A DNA stretch of 52,398 bases from DAHVFY01 sp040388665 (GCA_040388665.1 JAZKBL010000009.1:1-52398), one strand, 5' to 3'; counted from the stretch's first letter, positions 42,548 to 51,298 are shown. Made by a program: numbers and translations. The notes: a model not told the origin generated them from the letters alone.

Positions 42548-43621
42548 ATGGCAACTTATCATATAAAAGCATTAAGCATAGCTTATGGACAAACTTTAGT
42601 AGCAAATCAGGAAGCTGAAAATGCAATTAATCATGTAATGACTAATCCAGACGCTTCTCTTGAAAATGCTCAAAAAGCAATAGCTAAAAGAGATAATCTT
42701 ATCAACACTGCTGAAAAACTATTTGCCGAAGCAACAAAGAGAAAACTTTCAGTACAAGAACAACAAGATCTAGGAACTCTACAGCACATATTTAGAACTA
42801 CAAATCGTCGTGAGTACAAACAAATAACTACAAGCTTTAAAAAAGCTGTTGTAGAAGTTGAAATCAGAAAAAAGGCAAATGAAGCAAAGCAACACATGCA
42901 ATCTATTCTCAACCACCTACAACAAGGTGAGATCGATCAAATAGATCAAGATTTAATCTTTAATAGTCGCGTTCTGTTAACCAATAATGAAGGTAGACCT
43001 TACGAAAAATATGATGATGATCTTGCTACACAAATCGCGGACGAGTTAAAAAATCAGTTAACATCTGCTCTAGAAGAATACGAAAATGTAACAAAAGAGC
43101 TTCAATCTGATAACGCACTATCATTAATAAGAATTTCTGAATTAGAAAAAGATTTAGCAAAAATAAAAACAAAAGTGAAAGGTTTACTTAACTTGATTGG
43201 ACGATTAGAAAAGAAGAACAACAAGTATGTTTCTTCACCAATAGAATGGATATTTTCCAACAAATATAACTTCTCTGGTATAGATTCGACACCTTATAAA
43301 AATGCATTACAAATCAACACTCTAGAGAAAGCAAAACAAGACAATTATATTATTAATTTTGCTAGAAATAATGCGTTAGCAAAAGCTGCACAAGAACAAC
43401 CAAATGCTGAAATTAAAAACGAATCTATATCATCATCTAGCGTAGCAACTGATGTCGTAGCAGAAGCTGATGACAATGATGATGATGTTGTGCCAGATCT
43501 GCCGGAAAACTTTGTTTACGAACCTCTTGCATCTAAAAAGAGCTCGAAAAAAACATCTCTATGGGGATCTTTTAAAGCGATGATTACTTCATTATTCAGC
43601 TGTTTTAAGCGCAGAAAGTAA
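42548..43621 (+). CDS. Coiled-coil hypothetical protein (357 aa), candidate effector
   Basis: Not recognised. Almost entirely helical, with coiled-coil stretches at about 85-125 and 170-225 (ELEKDLAKIKTKVKGLLNLIGRLEKKNN), an acidic low-complexity stretch near 305-320 (EADDNDDDVVPDLPE) and a short amphipathic, basic C-terminus at 337-357 (SLWGSFKAMITSLFSCFKRRK). No signal peptide. The composition is lower in GC than neighbouring housekeeping genes. The gene stands alone with a strong promoter and a strong terminator. Secretion as a type III substrate is plausible but unproven. Confidence 0.6.
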   Translation: MATYHIKALSIAYGQTLVANQEAENAINHVMTNPDASLENAQKAIAKRDNLINTAEKLFAEATKRKLSVQEQQDLGTLQHIFRTTNRREYKQITTSFKKAVVEVEIRKKANEAKQHMQSILNHLQQGEIDQIDQDLIFNSRVLLTNNEGRPYEKYDDDLATQIADELKNQLTSALEEYENVTKELQSDNALSLIRISELEKDLAKIKTKVKGLLNLIGRLEKKNNKYVSSPIEWIFSNKYNFSGIDSTPYKNALQINTLEKAKQDNYIINFARNNALAKAAQEQPNAEIKNESISSSSVATDVVAEADDNDDDVVPDLPENFVYEPLASKKSSKKTSLWGSFKAMITSLFSCFKRRK

Positions 43622-43647
43622 TTTTTAAACTATATATTCCTTGACTC

Positions 43648-43686
43648 AAGGACTCTTAAGCTCACCGCTTAAGAGTCCTTTTTTTT
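43648..43686 (+). terminator. Terminator after the 357-aa gene
   Basis: AAGGACTCTTAAG / CTTAAGAGTCCTT, a perfect 13-bp stem with a seven-base loop and a run of eight T (the last two of the stem included), 26 bases after the stop. Confidence 0.92.
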
Positions 43687-43728
43687 GCCTTGTTTTAAAC
43701 AAGACAGATTTCTATTATTTTTAAATAA

Positions 43729-44868
43729 ATGATTCTTAAAATCGATAGAAATAACATAAGAGATCTGTGTGTCTCTTTGGGACAGACGCTGTCTACTCCC
43801 GGCGAATGGATGTCTGGGACTTTTGTCCGCAGTGTATTCACGTCAATGCAACCAGAAAGGGTGGGCAATTGCGCATATGTTCCTCTTGAAGTTTTTCGAA
43901 GAGGAATCGCGTTACTCTTATGCGTCCTTACAATGCCACTTACCCTCACACTTTGGGTTCTTGGAAAATCAATCGCGATGATTGGTGATTGTTTAAAAAA
44001 AGACGCTTTTACCTACATCAAGGGAACCTACGAAAAAGAGGTGAAGGAAAGCAAAGAGTTTTCTATCCTATCATGGAATGTCTGCTCTTTTTTTGGGGGC
44101 CTGCCTTGGCTTGATGGCCTTTCTCCAGCATCCACTAGGGAAGAAGGGATTGCTAAAGGAATCTTACAACACAAGCCCTCTATTGTAGCTTTACAGGAAG
44201 TTTCTTTTCGTTCTGGGAAAAAGCTCGCCCAGCTATTAAAAAATGACTATGCCCACATTTTTACACGAATCGGCCACCCTAGCTTCACGACGATGGAGAG
44301 CTGTCTTTTCTTTGCAACAAATCTTCCTGTATTAGACAGCTATTTTGTTCCCTTTTCTAATGAATCTGGAATACGTAGAGGATGTTTCTGCGTCAAATTT
44401 AAAGATTTTTGGGTCATTACAACACATTTAATGGCAGGAATAGATAAGGCAGATACAGACAAAAGGGCGCAAGAATTTGAAGAAATTAATTGTTTAGTTC
44501 AAAAGATTGGACATAAAAAGCATGTCTTTCTAGCAATCGACGCCAACATTAGCGACAAGCAAGAATATAGGAAGTCTGATTTAAGCTCCCATTATTGGGA
44601 TCCTCGTAACAAAGGAAAACGTCCTGATGAAATCTCTTTACACACTGCAACCTACACCAATCAGTTTCAGGCGCTACGAAAAGGAATTAAGATAAAAGAA
44701 GATGAGAAGCTAGAAATCGATGATTATCTCGTAGCCGCTCGCTACGGCAAGCTAGACATCCCAAAAATGAGGATCAAAAGAATCGAAGGATTTAAGGATG
44801 CCGCAAAACCAGATAGCAAAACCCTCTCCGACCACCACGGCCTCCTCTGCACAATTAACCTAAGCTAA
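43729..44868 (+). CDS. Endonuclease/exonuclease/phosphatase-fold protein with a membrane segment
   Basis: 379 residues. A hydrophobic segment at 57-86 (RRGIALLLCVLTMPLTLTLWVLGKSIAMIG) anchors the protein; the EEP catalytic domain follows from about 110. EEP motifs in order: SWNV (Asn117), LQEV (Glu157), TTHLM (His233), IDANIS (Asp271, Asn273), EIDDYL (Asp331/332) and LSDHHG (Asp368, His369). All catalytic positions are present. Members include neutral sphingomyelinases, inositol phosphatases and nucleases; substrate cannot be chosen here. With no signal peptide and a membrane anchor it could act on lipids or at a host-facing membrane; this is inference. No ribosome site is evident before the ATG. 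Confidence 0.78.
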   Translation: MILKIDRNNIRDLCVSLGQTLSTPGEWMSGTFVRSVFTSMQPERVGNCAYVPLEVFRRGIALLLCVLTMPLTLTLWVLGKSIAMIGDCLKKDAFTYIKGTYEKEVKESKEFSILSWNVCSFFGGLPWLDGLSPASTREEGIAKGILQHKPSIVALQEVSFRSGKKLAQLLKNDYAHIFTRIGHPSFTTMESCLFFATNLPVLDSYFVPFSNESGIRRGCFCVKFKDFWVITTHLMAGIDKADTDKRAQEFEEINCLVQKIGHKKHVFLAIDANISDKQEYRKSDLSSHYWDPRNKGKRPDEISLHTATYTNQFQALRKGIKIKEDEKLEIDDYLVAARYGKLDIPKMRIKRIEGFKDAAKPDSKTLSDHHGLLCTINLS

Positions 44869-44889
44869 TTCACTTTACGCACTTACCTG

Positions 44890-45121
44890 CTACATCAGTT
44901 TCAACGCAACCCCCCAACATACTTTTATCTACAACTTTTTTATATCAAGATTTTCAACGCAAAGACGCAAAGACACCAAGGAAGAAAAAACCATCCTGAA
45001 TATCCTAATATCCTGTTATTTTTTTCTTCCTTTGCGCCTTTGCGTCTTGTTTTCTTTCCTTTGCGTTGAAAAAGTTATGGGTAAAAGTATGTTTGCTCCT
45101 CTGCGTTGAAATTGGTGTAGT
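44890..45121 (+). repeat. 230-bp foldback repeat of the TTGCGTTGAAA family
   Basis: Arms of about 110 bases are complementary around 45005: left arm parts GCTACATCAGTTTCAACGCA, ACATACTTTTA, ACAACTTTTT, TTTTCAACGCAAAG and AAGGAAGAAAAAA are mirrored on the right (AACGCAGAGGAGC aside). This stretch of about 315 bases between the EEP gene and tRNA-Arg holds no gene. The core is the same as in the hairpin at 22252-22314. Confidence 0.85.
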
Positions 45122-45183
45122 ACGTAAACGCGTAAGATTAGCTTGAGAGATAAGCCTTGAGTAGATAGACTTACCATCCATTT

Positions 45184-45256
45184 GTCCTCGTAGCTCAGTG
45201 GATAGAGCGGTTGCCTCCTAAGCAACAGGTCGCGCGTTCAATTCGCGCCGAGGACG
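45184..45256 (+). tRNA. tRNA-Arg (anticodon CCT)
   Basis: Cloverleaf fits by eye: acceptor GTCCTCG / CGAGGAC with discriminator G, D arm AGCTC-AGTGGATA-GAGC, anticodon arm GTTGC-CTCCTAA-GCAAC giving anticodon CCT, and T arm CGCGC-GTTCAAT-TCGCG. CCA is not encoded. It reads AGG codons. It lies between a foldback repeat and the convergent amiA gene, whose stop is 2 bases away. Confidence 0.95.
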
Positions 45257-45258
45257 TT

Positions 45259-45885
45259 TTATGATTTCATGAATTTGTCGACGCCTTCCGCAATACCGCG
45301 GGCAATCTTTTCGATGTACCCTTTCGTCTTGAGCAGAAGACGTTCTTCCCGGTTGGTCAAAAAGCCACCCTCAACAAGAACAGCCGGCATTTGGGTCTCG
45401 CGCGTCACATAATGATTACCCTTTTTAACGCCGCGCGATTTTGCACTTGTCTCATCGATCACATGATAGAGAATGCAGTTAGCAAGCTTTTGCGAGGCAC
45501 GCGTGCGTTTCGGCTCTTTATTATCACAATAAAAAACTTCAATCCCTTTTGCTGCAACATTGCGTGCTGCATTAAAATGAACACTGACAAAGCAAGAGCC
45601 CCGATTAGAGTTAGCGATAGAAACACGTCTTGGCAAAGAAGGATAGACATCTTTAGTGCGCGTTAGAATCACACGATATCCCATCTCATCAAGAAAATTA
45701 CGTACCATCAAAGAGCACATGAGAGCAATCCGTTTTTCTTGAAGCATCTGAACAGCTGTTCCCTCATCATGCCCTCCGTGGCCTGCATCAATAATAATGA
45801 GCGGCTTTAAAGGCGCAGGATCTGACGCACAGCCAAATCCGCTAACTGATAGAAAAACCAAAGCGATTAAAGGGATGATGCGCAT
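45259..45885 (-). CDS. amiA: N-acetylmuramoyl-L-alanine amidase (Amidase_3)
   Basis: Zinc amidase that cuts the peptide from the glycan of peptidoglycan at division (208 aa). Metal-binding and catalytic motifs: IIIDAGHGGHDEGT, the Glu in QEKRIALM, SVHFNA and VLVEGGFLTN. The N-terminus is a signal peptide ending SGFGCAS, which could be a non-canonical lipobox. It overlaps the end of murE by 19 bases, in the order murE-amiA known from Chlamydia (CT269-CT268). No cell wall binding domain is present. Last gene of the division operon. Confidence 0.95.
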   Translation of the reverse strand: MRIIPLIALVFLSVSGFGCASDPAPLKPLIIIDAGHGGHDEGTAVQMLQEKRIALMCSLMVRNFLDEMGYRVILTRTKDVYPSLPRRVSIANSNRGSCFVSVHFNAARNVAAKGIEVFYCDNKEPKRTRASQKLANCILYHVIDETSAKSRGVKKGNHYVTRETQMPAVLVEGGFLTNREERLLLKTKGYIEKIARGIAEGVDKFMKS

Positions 45886-47327
45886 ATTTCACAGGCCTCA
45901 GCGGCTATTTTACGATCGTCAAAATTGATCGTTTTGTGGGCGAAAATCTGATACGTTTCGTGCCCTTTACCAGCAATCAGAAGGATATCATCTGGCCTGC
46001 ATAAGTCAACTGCTTTTTCAATAGCCGATCTTCTATCCGGCTCTAGAATAACTCTGCTGGGATCTTTTACTCCGGAAAGAATCTCTCGAATAATCGCATG
46101 TGGATCCTCTTGCCGTGGATTGTCGGTTGTAATGACAACAAGATCAGACAGCTTTTCTGCAACTTCTCCCATTTTAACTCTTTTACCCGTGTCTCGATTT
46201 CCCCCGCAGCCAAATACTGTAATCACACGTCCTCTTTTAATCTCATGTAAAGTCTCAAGCACATTCTTTAAAGCATCATCTGTATGAGCATAATCAACAA
46301 AAATATCAAATTTCAATTGATTTGGCACTCTTTCTAAACGCCCGGGCACGCGCTTAAATGTGCGCAGCTGCAACAAAATTTTTTCAAATTCAAAATCACA
46401 ACTTAAAGCAACACCGATTGCTGCTAAACAGTTATAAACGTTAAATCTACCAATAAGCGGCGTTGAAAAGGGATAACGCTTACCACAATATACAAGAGAG
46501 CACTGAGTTCCTTTTGGCGACAAAAGAATATCCTCTGCTTTAAGATCTGCATCGTGATCTAAGCCATAAGTGAGAACTTTAGAGGAACATCCTTTCAAGA
46601 CTTCAGAAACCCAAGGACTATCAATGTTCACAACAGCTTTACCTTCGCCAAGACCATTAAATAATTTAGCTTTTGCAGCTGCATACCCTTCCATTGTCTT
46701 ATGGTAGTCCAGATGATCTAAAGTTAAATTCGTAAAGACAGCCACATCGAAATCAAGTCCTCGAACCCTTCCTTGCTCAAGTCCATGAGAAGAGACTTCC
46801 ATGACAGCCGCCTTACATCCACACTGAATCATTTCATAAAATAACTTATGGTTCGTGATCAAATCAGGTGTTGTGTGCATCGCAGGGATCTCATGCTCTC
46901 CCACCATCCAACTGATCGTCCCAATAAGACCTGCTGGCAAACCATTCTCTTCAAGTAGATGTTTAACAAGGTAAGCACAGGTCGTTTTTCCATTCGTCCC
47001 TGTAATGCCAACAAGAAGAAGGCGATCAGCTGCACACTGATAATAGTACTTCGCAAGATCTGCTTCTATCTGAGGAACATCTGAATGGATGATCTGAACC
47101 ACATTTTCTAAAAAAGGGTCGTAGATATCTGTAAGAATAGCTGCAGCACCTGCTGCAATCGCCTCTCTAATAAAAAGGGAACCGTCGTGAGTGAGCCCCT
47201 TTTTTGCAACAAAAAGATTGCCAGGCGATACCGTTTTCGAATTTGCAGAAATTCCCGTGATTTCAATTTCCTTAGATCCTTTGACTGTAATTAAAGGATA
47301 GCCTTTAAGGAGTTTCCTAAGTTTCAT
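45867..47327 (-). CDS. murE: UDP-MurNAc-tripeptide synthetase MurE
   Basis: Adds the third residue to UDP-MurNAc-L-Ala-D-Glu (486 aa). ATP-binding loop GITGTNGKTTCAYLVK, the central HTTPDLITNH and MEVSSHGLEQGR, and the C-terminal DNPRQEDP, the motif that specifies meso-diaminopimelate rather than lysine. The start is at 47327 (MKLRKLLKGYP), as in homologues; the extra five residues upstream lie within ftsI. It overlaps ftsI by 11 bases. Evidence for DAP-containing peptide in this organism follows from the DNPR motif. Confidence 0.95.
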   Translation of the reverse strand: MKLRKLLKGYPLITVKGSKEIEITGISANSKTVSPGNLFVAKKGLTHDGSLFIREAIAAGAAAILTDIYDPFLENVVQIIHSDVPQIEADLAKYYYQCAADRLLLVGITGTNGKTTCAYLVKHLLEENGLPAGLIGTISWMVGEHEIPAMHTTPDLITNHKLFYEMIQCGCKAAVMEVSSHGLEQGRVRGLDFDVAVFTNLTLDHLDYHKTMEGYAAAKAKLFNGLGEGKAVVNIDSPWVSEVLKGCSSKVLTYGLDHDADLKAEDILLSPKGTQCSLVYCGKRYPFSTPLIGRFNVYNCLAAIGVALSCDFEFEKILLQLRTFKRVPGRLERVPNQLKFDIFVDYAHTDDALKNVLETLHEIKRGRVITVFGCGGNRDTGKRVKMGEVAEKLSDLVVITTDNPRQEDPHAIIREILSGVKDPSRVILEPDRRSAIEKAVDLCRPDDILLIAGKGHETYQIFAHKTINFDDRKIAAEACEICASSL

Positions 47328-49332
47328 GGTTCCATTGATCATAAAGCGCTTTGAGCTCCTCTGTCTTTTTTATCCAATCTGCTTTTTCAGGGTCTCTTCG
47401 AGGATCTCCCGGTGGGTAGCCGTAAGGGTCGTCAGGTTCGACTCCTAAAAATTGTAATGTACGTGTTCCAAGTTCTCTAAAAACTGGTGCCGCACACGTA
47501 CCTCCCATCTGATTTTTACCAATTCCTGGAATATATTTAAACTCTGGTTCATCAATTGCGATAAAAATAACAAATTTAGCTTCTTTTGCAGGTGCAAATC
47601 CAATCATCGTAGAAATATGATTTTTTTTTGAATAAACGCCATTAATAATCTTTTCCGATGTGGAAGTCTTTCCCGCATCCGTATAACCATAAATATCTGC
47701 TCTAGAGGCTGTACCGCCAGGTTTTGTCACAAATTTCATTGCAGAAATCAATGCTTCGATAATTTCTGGATCTAATAGTCGTTTGAACTCAAGCACTCTT
47801 TCTGCTCTAGTATTGTCTAATAAAACCTCTTCTTTACCTTCAGAATTTTTCTTTACAATTTTACGCACAAGTGTCGGCCGCACATCATACCCGCCATTTG
47901 CAATGATCGCATAGGCACGCAGCATCTGCAGGCTATTAACAAGAATATTATACCCAAATGATAAAGAACAGGGCGTTCCCCCGGACCATTCTGGCGCTCC
48001 ATTCGCATGCTTTTTACCAAGAGATGGCAATAAACCACCACATTCTGAAGGAATTTCAACGCCTGTTTTTAATCCAAAACCAAATGTGTTATGTAATGCA
48101 TTGCGATACCACTCTACCCCTAAAGCATCAATTGCACGATAAACCATGGTCGCCATATAAACATTCGAAGATTTATAAAGCGCCATGTTCATATTAAGAT
48201 AGCGATGAGGATGAGGATCATAAAGAGGTTTTGATCTTCCCGGGAACTTGCCAACTGATGTTTTTACTTTTTCATGCGGAGAAAATATGGGGGGCTTTCC
48301 TCTTTTTTTTAATTCTGCATTTGCTTGTAAACAGACAGCAAGGGTGATCGGTTTCATCGTAGAGCCTGGCTCATACGGATCGGTAACAGCTTTAACTTTG
48401 GTATTTTCTCTTGACTTATCATCGTTAAAATATTTAGCGTAATAAGCGGGCTCAAACCAAGGATACTGCGCTAAAGCCCATATCTCGCCTGTACGTGGCT
48501 CCATGATGATTGCCCAGCCTCCCTTGGCACGCGCTTTTTTCACAGCTTTAGCAATTTCCTCTTCTGCAATTGCCTGCAAATAATGATTAATGGTCAAATA
48601 AACATCCGCCCCATCTTCTGGCTGATAGAGTACCTTACCCGTCTCTAAAGGATGGCGTGGCGAGCGAAGGATCAATCTCTTCCCCTCTTTTCCTTTTAAA
48701 TGCTCATTAAAAACAAGCTCAAGCCCCCCTGTGGGAATACTTTGGTGTGTCTTCACATCTCTTTCTTCCCGAACAGTATGCAACACCTGACCCAATAATT
48801 TTCCAAAAGGGTAGGAACGTTTATAATCCTGTACGAAAAAAAGAGCATTGCGCGCAATTTTTTTTGAACGAGCAAAAGGCAGCCACCACTCCGTTATCTC
48901 ATCGCGCGCAGCTTTACTGAGCCACATGACAAGTCTGCGGCTGCGGCTCTTCTTATCAAACTGCAAGCGTAATTTTTCTTGCTCAGGAGGATTTAGACGA
49001 AGAAACTCTATTAATTGATTTGTAATCACCCCTTTCGTTTCTTGAGGAAGAGACGCTGGGTCGATATAAAGATGGTATTTAGGAACATCAATAACAAAAG
49101 GCTGAGGCTTATCGGGATGTCCTGCCTTGATACTGCTATTGGAATAAAACAAACCTCGTTTAAAAGGTTCAATAACGACGAGTTGATGCTGCCCTAAAGC
49201 ATGCTTTGTCCATTTATCTCCTTCAATGATTTGAATTCTATAGTATTGAATGATAAGCAAACTAAAAAGAAAAAAAATAAATAGAAAAACCCATACAAGA
49301 CGCTTTCTGCTTTCTAAAGAGACCGAGGTCAT
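47317..49332 (-). CDS. ftsI: Division transpeptidase (PBP3/FtsI)
   Basis: Septal peptidoglycan transpeptidase with an N-terminal membrane anchor (about 12-30) and a dimerisation domain, then the penicillin-binding domain (671 aa). Active-site motifs: Ser324-x-x-Lys327 in EPGSTMKP, SSN at 388-390, and Lys555-Thr556-Ser557 where most class B PBPs have KTG (here KTSTSE). The C-terminal extension after 610 is proline-rich (DDPYGYPPGDPRRDPEKAD). The start overlaps ftsL by four bases (ATGA). Confidence 0.94.
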   Translation of the reverse strand: MTSVSLESRKRLVWVFLFIFFLFSLLIIQYYRIQIIEGDKWTKHALGQHQLVVIEPFKRGLFYSNSSIKAGHPDKPQPFVIDVPKYHLYIDPASLPQETKGVITNQLIEFLRLNPPEQEKLRLQFDKKSRSRRLVMWLSKAARDEITEWWLPFARSKKIARNALFFVQDYKRSYPFGKLLGQVLHTVREERDVKTHQSIPTGGLELVFNEHLKGKEGKRLILRSPRHPLETGKVLYQPEDGADVYLTINHYLQAIAEEEIAKAVKKARAKGGWAIIMEPRTGEIWALAQYPWFEPAYYAKYFNDDKSRENTKVKAVTDPYEPGSTMKPITLAVCLQANAELKKRGKPPIFSPHEKVKTSVGKFPGRSKPLYDPHPHRYLNMNMALYKSSNVYMATMVYRAIDALGVEWYRNALHNTFGFGLKTGVEIPSECGGLLPSLGKKHANGAPEWSGGTPCSLSFGYNILVNSLQMLRAYAIIANGGYDVRPTLVRKIVKKNSEGKEEVLLDNTRAERVLEFKRLLDPEIIEALISAMKFVTKPGGTASRADIYGYTDAGKTSTSEKIINGVYSKKNHISTMIGFAPAKEAKFVIFIAIDEPEFKYIPGIGKNQMGGTCAAPVFRELGTRTLQFLGVEPDDPYGYPPGDPRRDPEKADWIKKTEELKALYDQWNHET

Positions 49333-49700
49333 TTTACTGCTAATGTAAATAAAGGCGTAGAACGGGTCATTTTTTCCTCTTCTACAATAGAGGGCATCTC
49401 AAGAGAGTTCCCCTCCTGAACAGTAATCACTTCTTTTAAAAGAGGATGTTTTAAATGGCTAAATTCACAGCTTTTTGCAAGTTCTAAAAGATGCTGCGGA
49501 CTTTCAAAAAAATCGATCTCGTATTTAAGACGCGTATTTTCTTCTCTTAACATTTTAATTTCTTTAGAAACCGTCGGAATCGCCATTCTAAGCTCTGTCA
49601 GTGCATTTTGCTTATCCATATAAGAATATAAACTAAAACCACACACAGCGATCGGCAAAAAAAGACGCAGAAAAAAATTTAAATAATCGCGGTTCATCAT
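49329..49700 (-). CDS. ftsL: FtsL-like division protein
   Basis: A 123-residue bitopic membrane protein: a hydrophobic helix at about 7-27 (LNFFLRLFLPIAVCGFSLYSY) followed by a leucine-zipper-like coiled coil (EIKMLREENTRLKYEIDFFESPQHLLELAKS). Size, topology and the position between rsmH and ftsI fit FtsL (CT271-like). It starts one base after the rsmH stop; the second of two ATGs (49697) is an alternative. Confidence 0.85.
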   Translation of the reverse strand: MMNRDYLNFFLRLFLPIAVCGFSLYSYMDKQNALTELRMAIPTVSKEIKMLREENTRLKYEIDFFESPQHLLELAKSCEFSHLKHPLLKEVITVQEGNSLEMPSIVEEEKMTRSTPLFTLAVK

Positions 49701-49701
49701 A

Positions 49702-50610
49702 TCATATCTTCTCCGCAAAACGCATCTTAGCGCTACGAGATCTTGGATTTATTTTTATTTCTTGAGATGTTGGAACTAAAGGCTTTTTTGTCAGGATCTT
49801 CAACGTTTTGTTCTGATATGCTTCTTTGAACATCTCTTTTACAATTCTATCTTCTAAACGATGAAAACTAATCACACCAAGTCTTCCACCGGAAGAGAGC
49901 TTTTCTATCGCTTTAGATAACCCGTCTTTAAGAGCCCCAAGCTCATTATTTACGCAGATACGAAGAGCCTGAAAAACAAGGGTTGCCGGATGTAGTTTCT
50001 TTCTACTTCTTCCAATAGAATTAATGATAACATCAGCTAATTCTAAAGTTGTCTTAATCGGTTTTTTCCGGCGCGCATCAATAATGGCTTTTGCAGCTTT
50101 GCGCCATCTCGGCTCTTCTCCATATTCTCGAAAAATATCGCCGAGTTTTTTCTCTGTCCATTTATTGACAATTTCTTCTGCATTAAGTGCGCTACTTCTT
50201 CCCATACGCATATCCCCCATCCGCATATCCAAAGGACCTTCTTTAGAAAAACTAAAACCCCTTTCACCTTGATCTAGCTGCATAGACGATACCCCCAAAT
50301 CAAAAAAACACCCATCAATCGACTTTACTTTTTTCTCTTTTAAAATCTCATCGATATCTGCAAAATCTCCTTCGACTAAAACAAGCTTTTTCTTCCATGG
50401 TGCGAGCTGCTTCTCTGCAAGCTCAAGCGCCACAGGATCTCTATCGCATCCAATATAAGTCTTAATTTCAGGATGGCTTTCAAGCAATTTCTCAGCATGC
50501 CCTCCCGCACCAAGCGTCCCTTCAAAAAATGTCTTAATCTGATTTTCAGAAAAAAAATCTAAAAACTCTTGCAACATCACGGACAGGTGAGGTCTACTCT
50601 TCTTTGCCAT
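49702..50610 (-). CDS. rsmH: 16S rRNA (cytosine1402-N4)-methyltransferase RsmH
   Basis: SAM-dependent methyltransferase (302 aa, also MraW). Motifs: HLSVMLQEFLDFF at the start, GTLGAGGHAEKLL, CFFDLGVSSMQLD, GFSFSKEGPLDMRMG and LGVISFHRLEDRIVKEMF near the end. The start at 50610 (MAKKSRPHLSVM) has GGAG three bases upstream, so the longer frame to 50694 is rejected. It overlaps mraZ by 17 bases. Confidence 0.96.
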   Translation of the reverse strand: MAKKSRPHLSVMLQEFLDFFSENQIKTFFEGTLGAGGHAEKLLESHPEIKTYIGCDRDPVALELAEKQLAPWKKKLVLVEGDFADIDEILKEKKVKSIDGCFFDLGVSSMQLDQGERGFSFSKEGPLDMRMGDMRMGRSSALNAEEIVNKWTEKKLGDIFREYGEEPRWRKAAKAIIDARRKKPIKTTLELADVIINSIGRSRKKLHPATLVFQALRICVNNELGALKDGLSKAIEKLSSGGRLGVISFHRLEDRIVKEMFKEAYQNKTLKILTKKPLVPTSQEIKINPRSRSAKMRFAEKI

Positions 50611-51100
50611 GTTCTCCTTCTCTTTCCTCTTCGCTAAGTATTGCAAAAGCTTCCTCTGCCATTTTAACAAGTTCTGCATCACTACCCTTACCACTTAAAA
50701 GGGAGCTTAAATCTTTTTCGTAAACCTCTTTTGGCCAGATCTCAATCTTATTCAACACGCCTGCCAAAATAATTTCGCTCTTGATATTTGCCGCTTTCTT
50801 CAATGTGGGAGGCAGCACCACCCTGCCTATCTTATCGCAACTTGTTTCATGAAGTGTGGAAAAGAAAAGAGTGAAAAATTTTTGATACTTTGCAAGATGT
50901 TGTTTGGATTCAAACTTCTGAACGATTTTTTCAATATCACTCTTTCTATAGATCGCAAGACAACCGCCAAGACCGAGCGCTAAACTAAATTCAAGGATTC
51001 CATTTTCAACGAGGCCAAAACGCATATTTTGAGGCAGGACAAAACGGTTTTTCTCATCAAGCTTAGCTGTAACTGATCCGCTGAAGAAGAACTTTCCCAT
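50594..51100 (-). CDS. mraZ: Transcriptional regulator MraZ
   Basis: DNA-binding regulator of the dcw cluster (168 aa) with two SpoVT/AbrB-like repeats: TAKLDEKNRFVLPQNMR and SCDKIGRVVLPPTLKKAANI. A C-terminal extension of about 30 acidic residues is present. ATG at 51100 (MGKFFFSGSV) fits family starts; a GTG at 51121 is an alternative. Paired TGGGA boxes lie directly before the start codon, so MraZ probably regulates its own operon. First gene of mraZ-rsmH-ftsL-ftsI-murE-amiA. Confidence 0.93.
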   Translation of the reverse strand: MGKFFFSGSVTAKLDEKNRFVLPQNMRFGLVENGILEFSLALGLGGCLAIYRKSDIEKIVQKFESKQHLAKYQKFFTLFFSTLHETSCDKIGRVVLPPTLKKAANIKSEIILAGVLNKIEIWPKEVYEKDLSSLLSGKGSDAELVKMAEEAFAILSEEEREGEHGKEE

Positions 51101-51105
51101 GTTTT

Positions 51106-51120
51106 TCCCACCATTTCCCA
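51106..51120 (-). promoter_or_regulatory. MraZ box before mraZ
   Basis: On the minus strand TGGGA-N5-TGGGA, the repeat and 10-base period known for MraZ operators, with the second repeat ending five bases before the ATG. A third TGGGA follows six bases later, inside the start codon region (from 51099). Confidence 0.75.
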
Positions 51121-51205
51121 CACTGTATCAATTTCTTATTAACTTATCAATACCTGTCAGAAAAATTCCAACTTAAACACTTTGTAATTAATCATTTAAA
51201 AAAAG

Positions 51206-51220
51206 TGGAACTGAGTGGGA
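51206..51220 (+). promoter_or_regulatory. Possible MraZ box facing the CT273-like gene
   Basis: TGGAA-N5-TGGGA on the plus strand, in the same 10-base period, 79 bases before the start at 51299. The first repeat is one base off the consensus. Confidence 0.45.
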
Positions 51221-51298
51221 AAGTAATAATTTCAAATATTTTATTGACTAATGACCCTCAGAATGGCAAATGGGAGTAAAGATATAAGGAGTCTTGAC

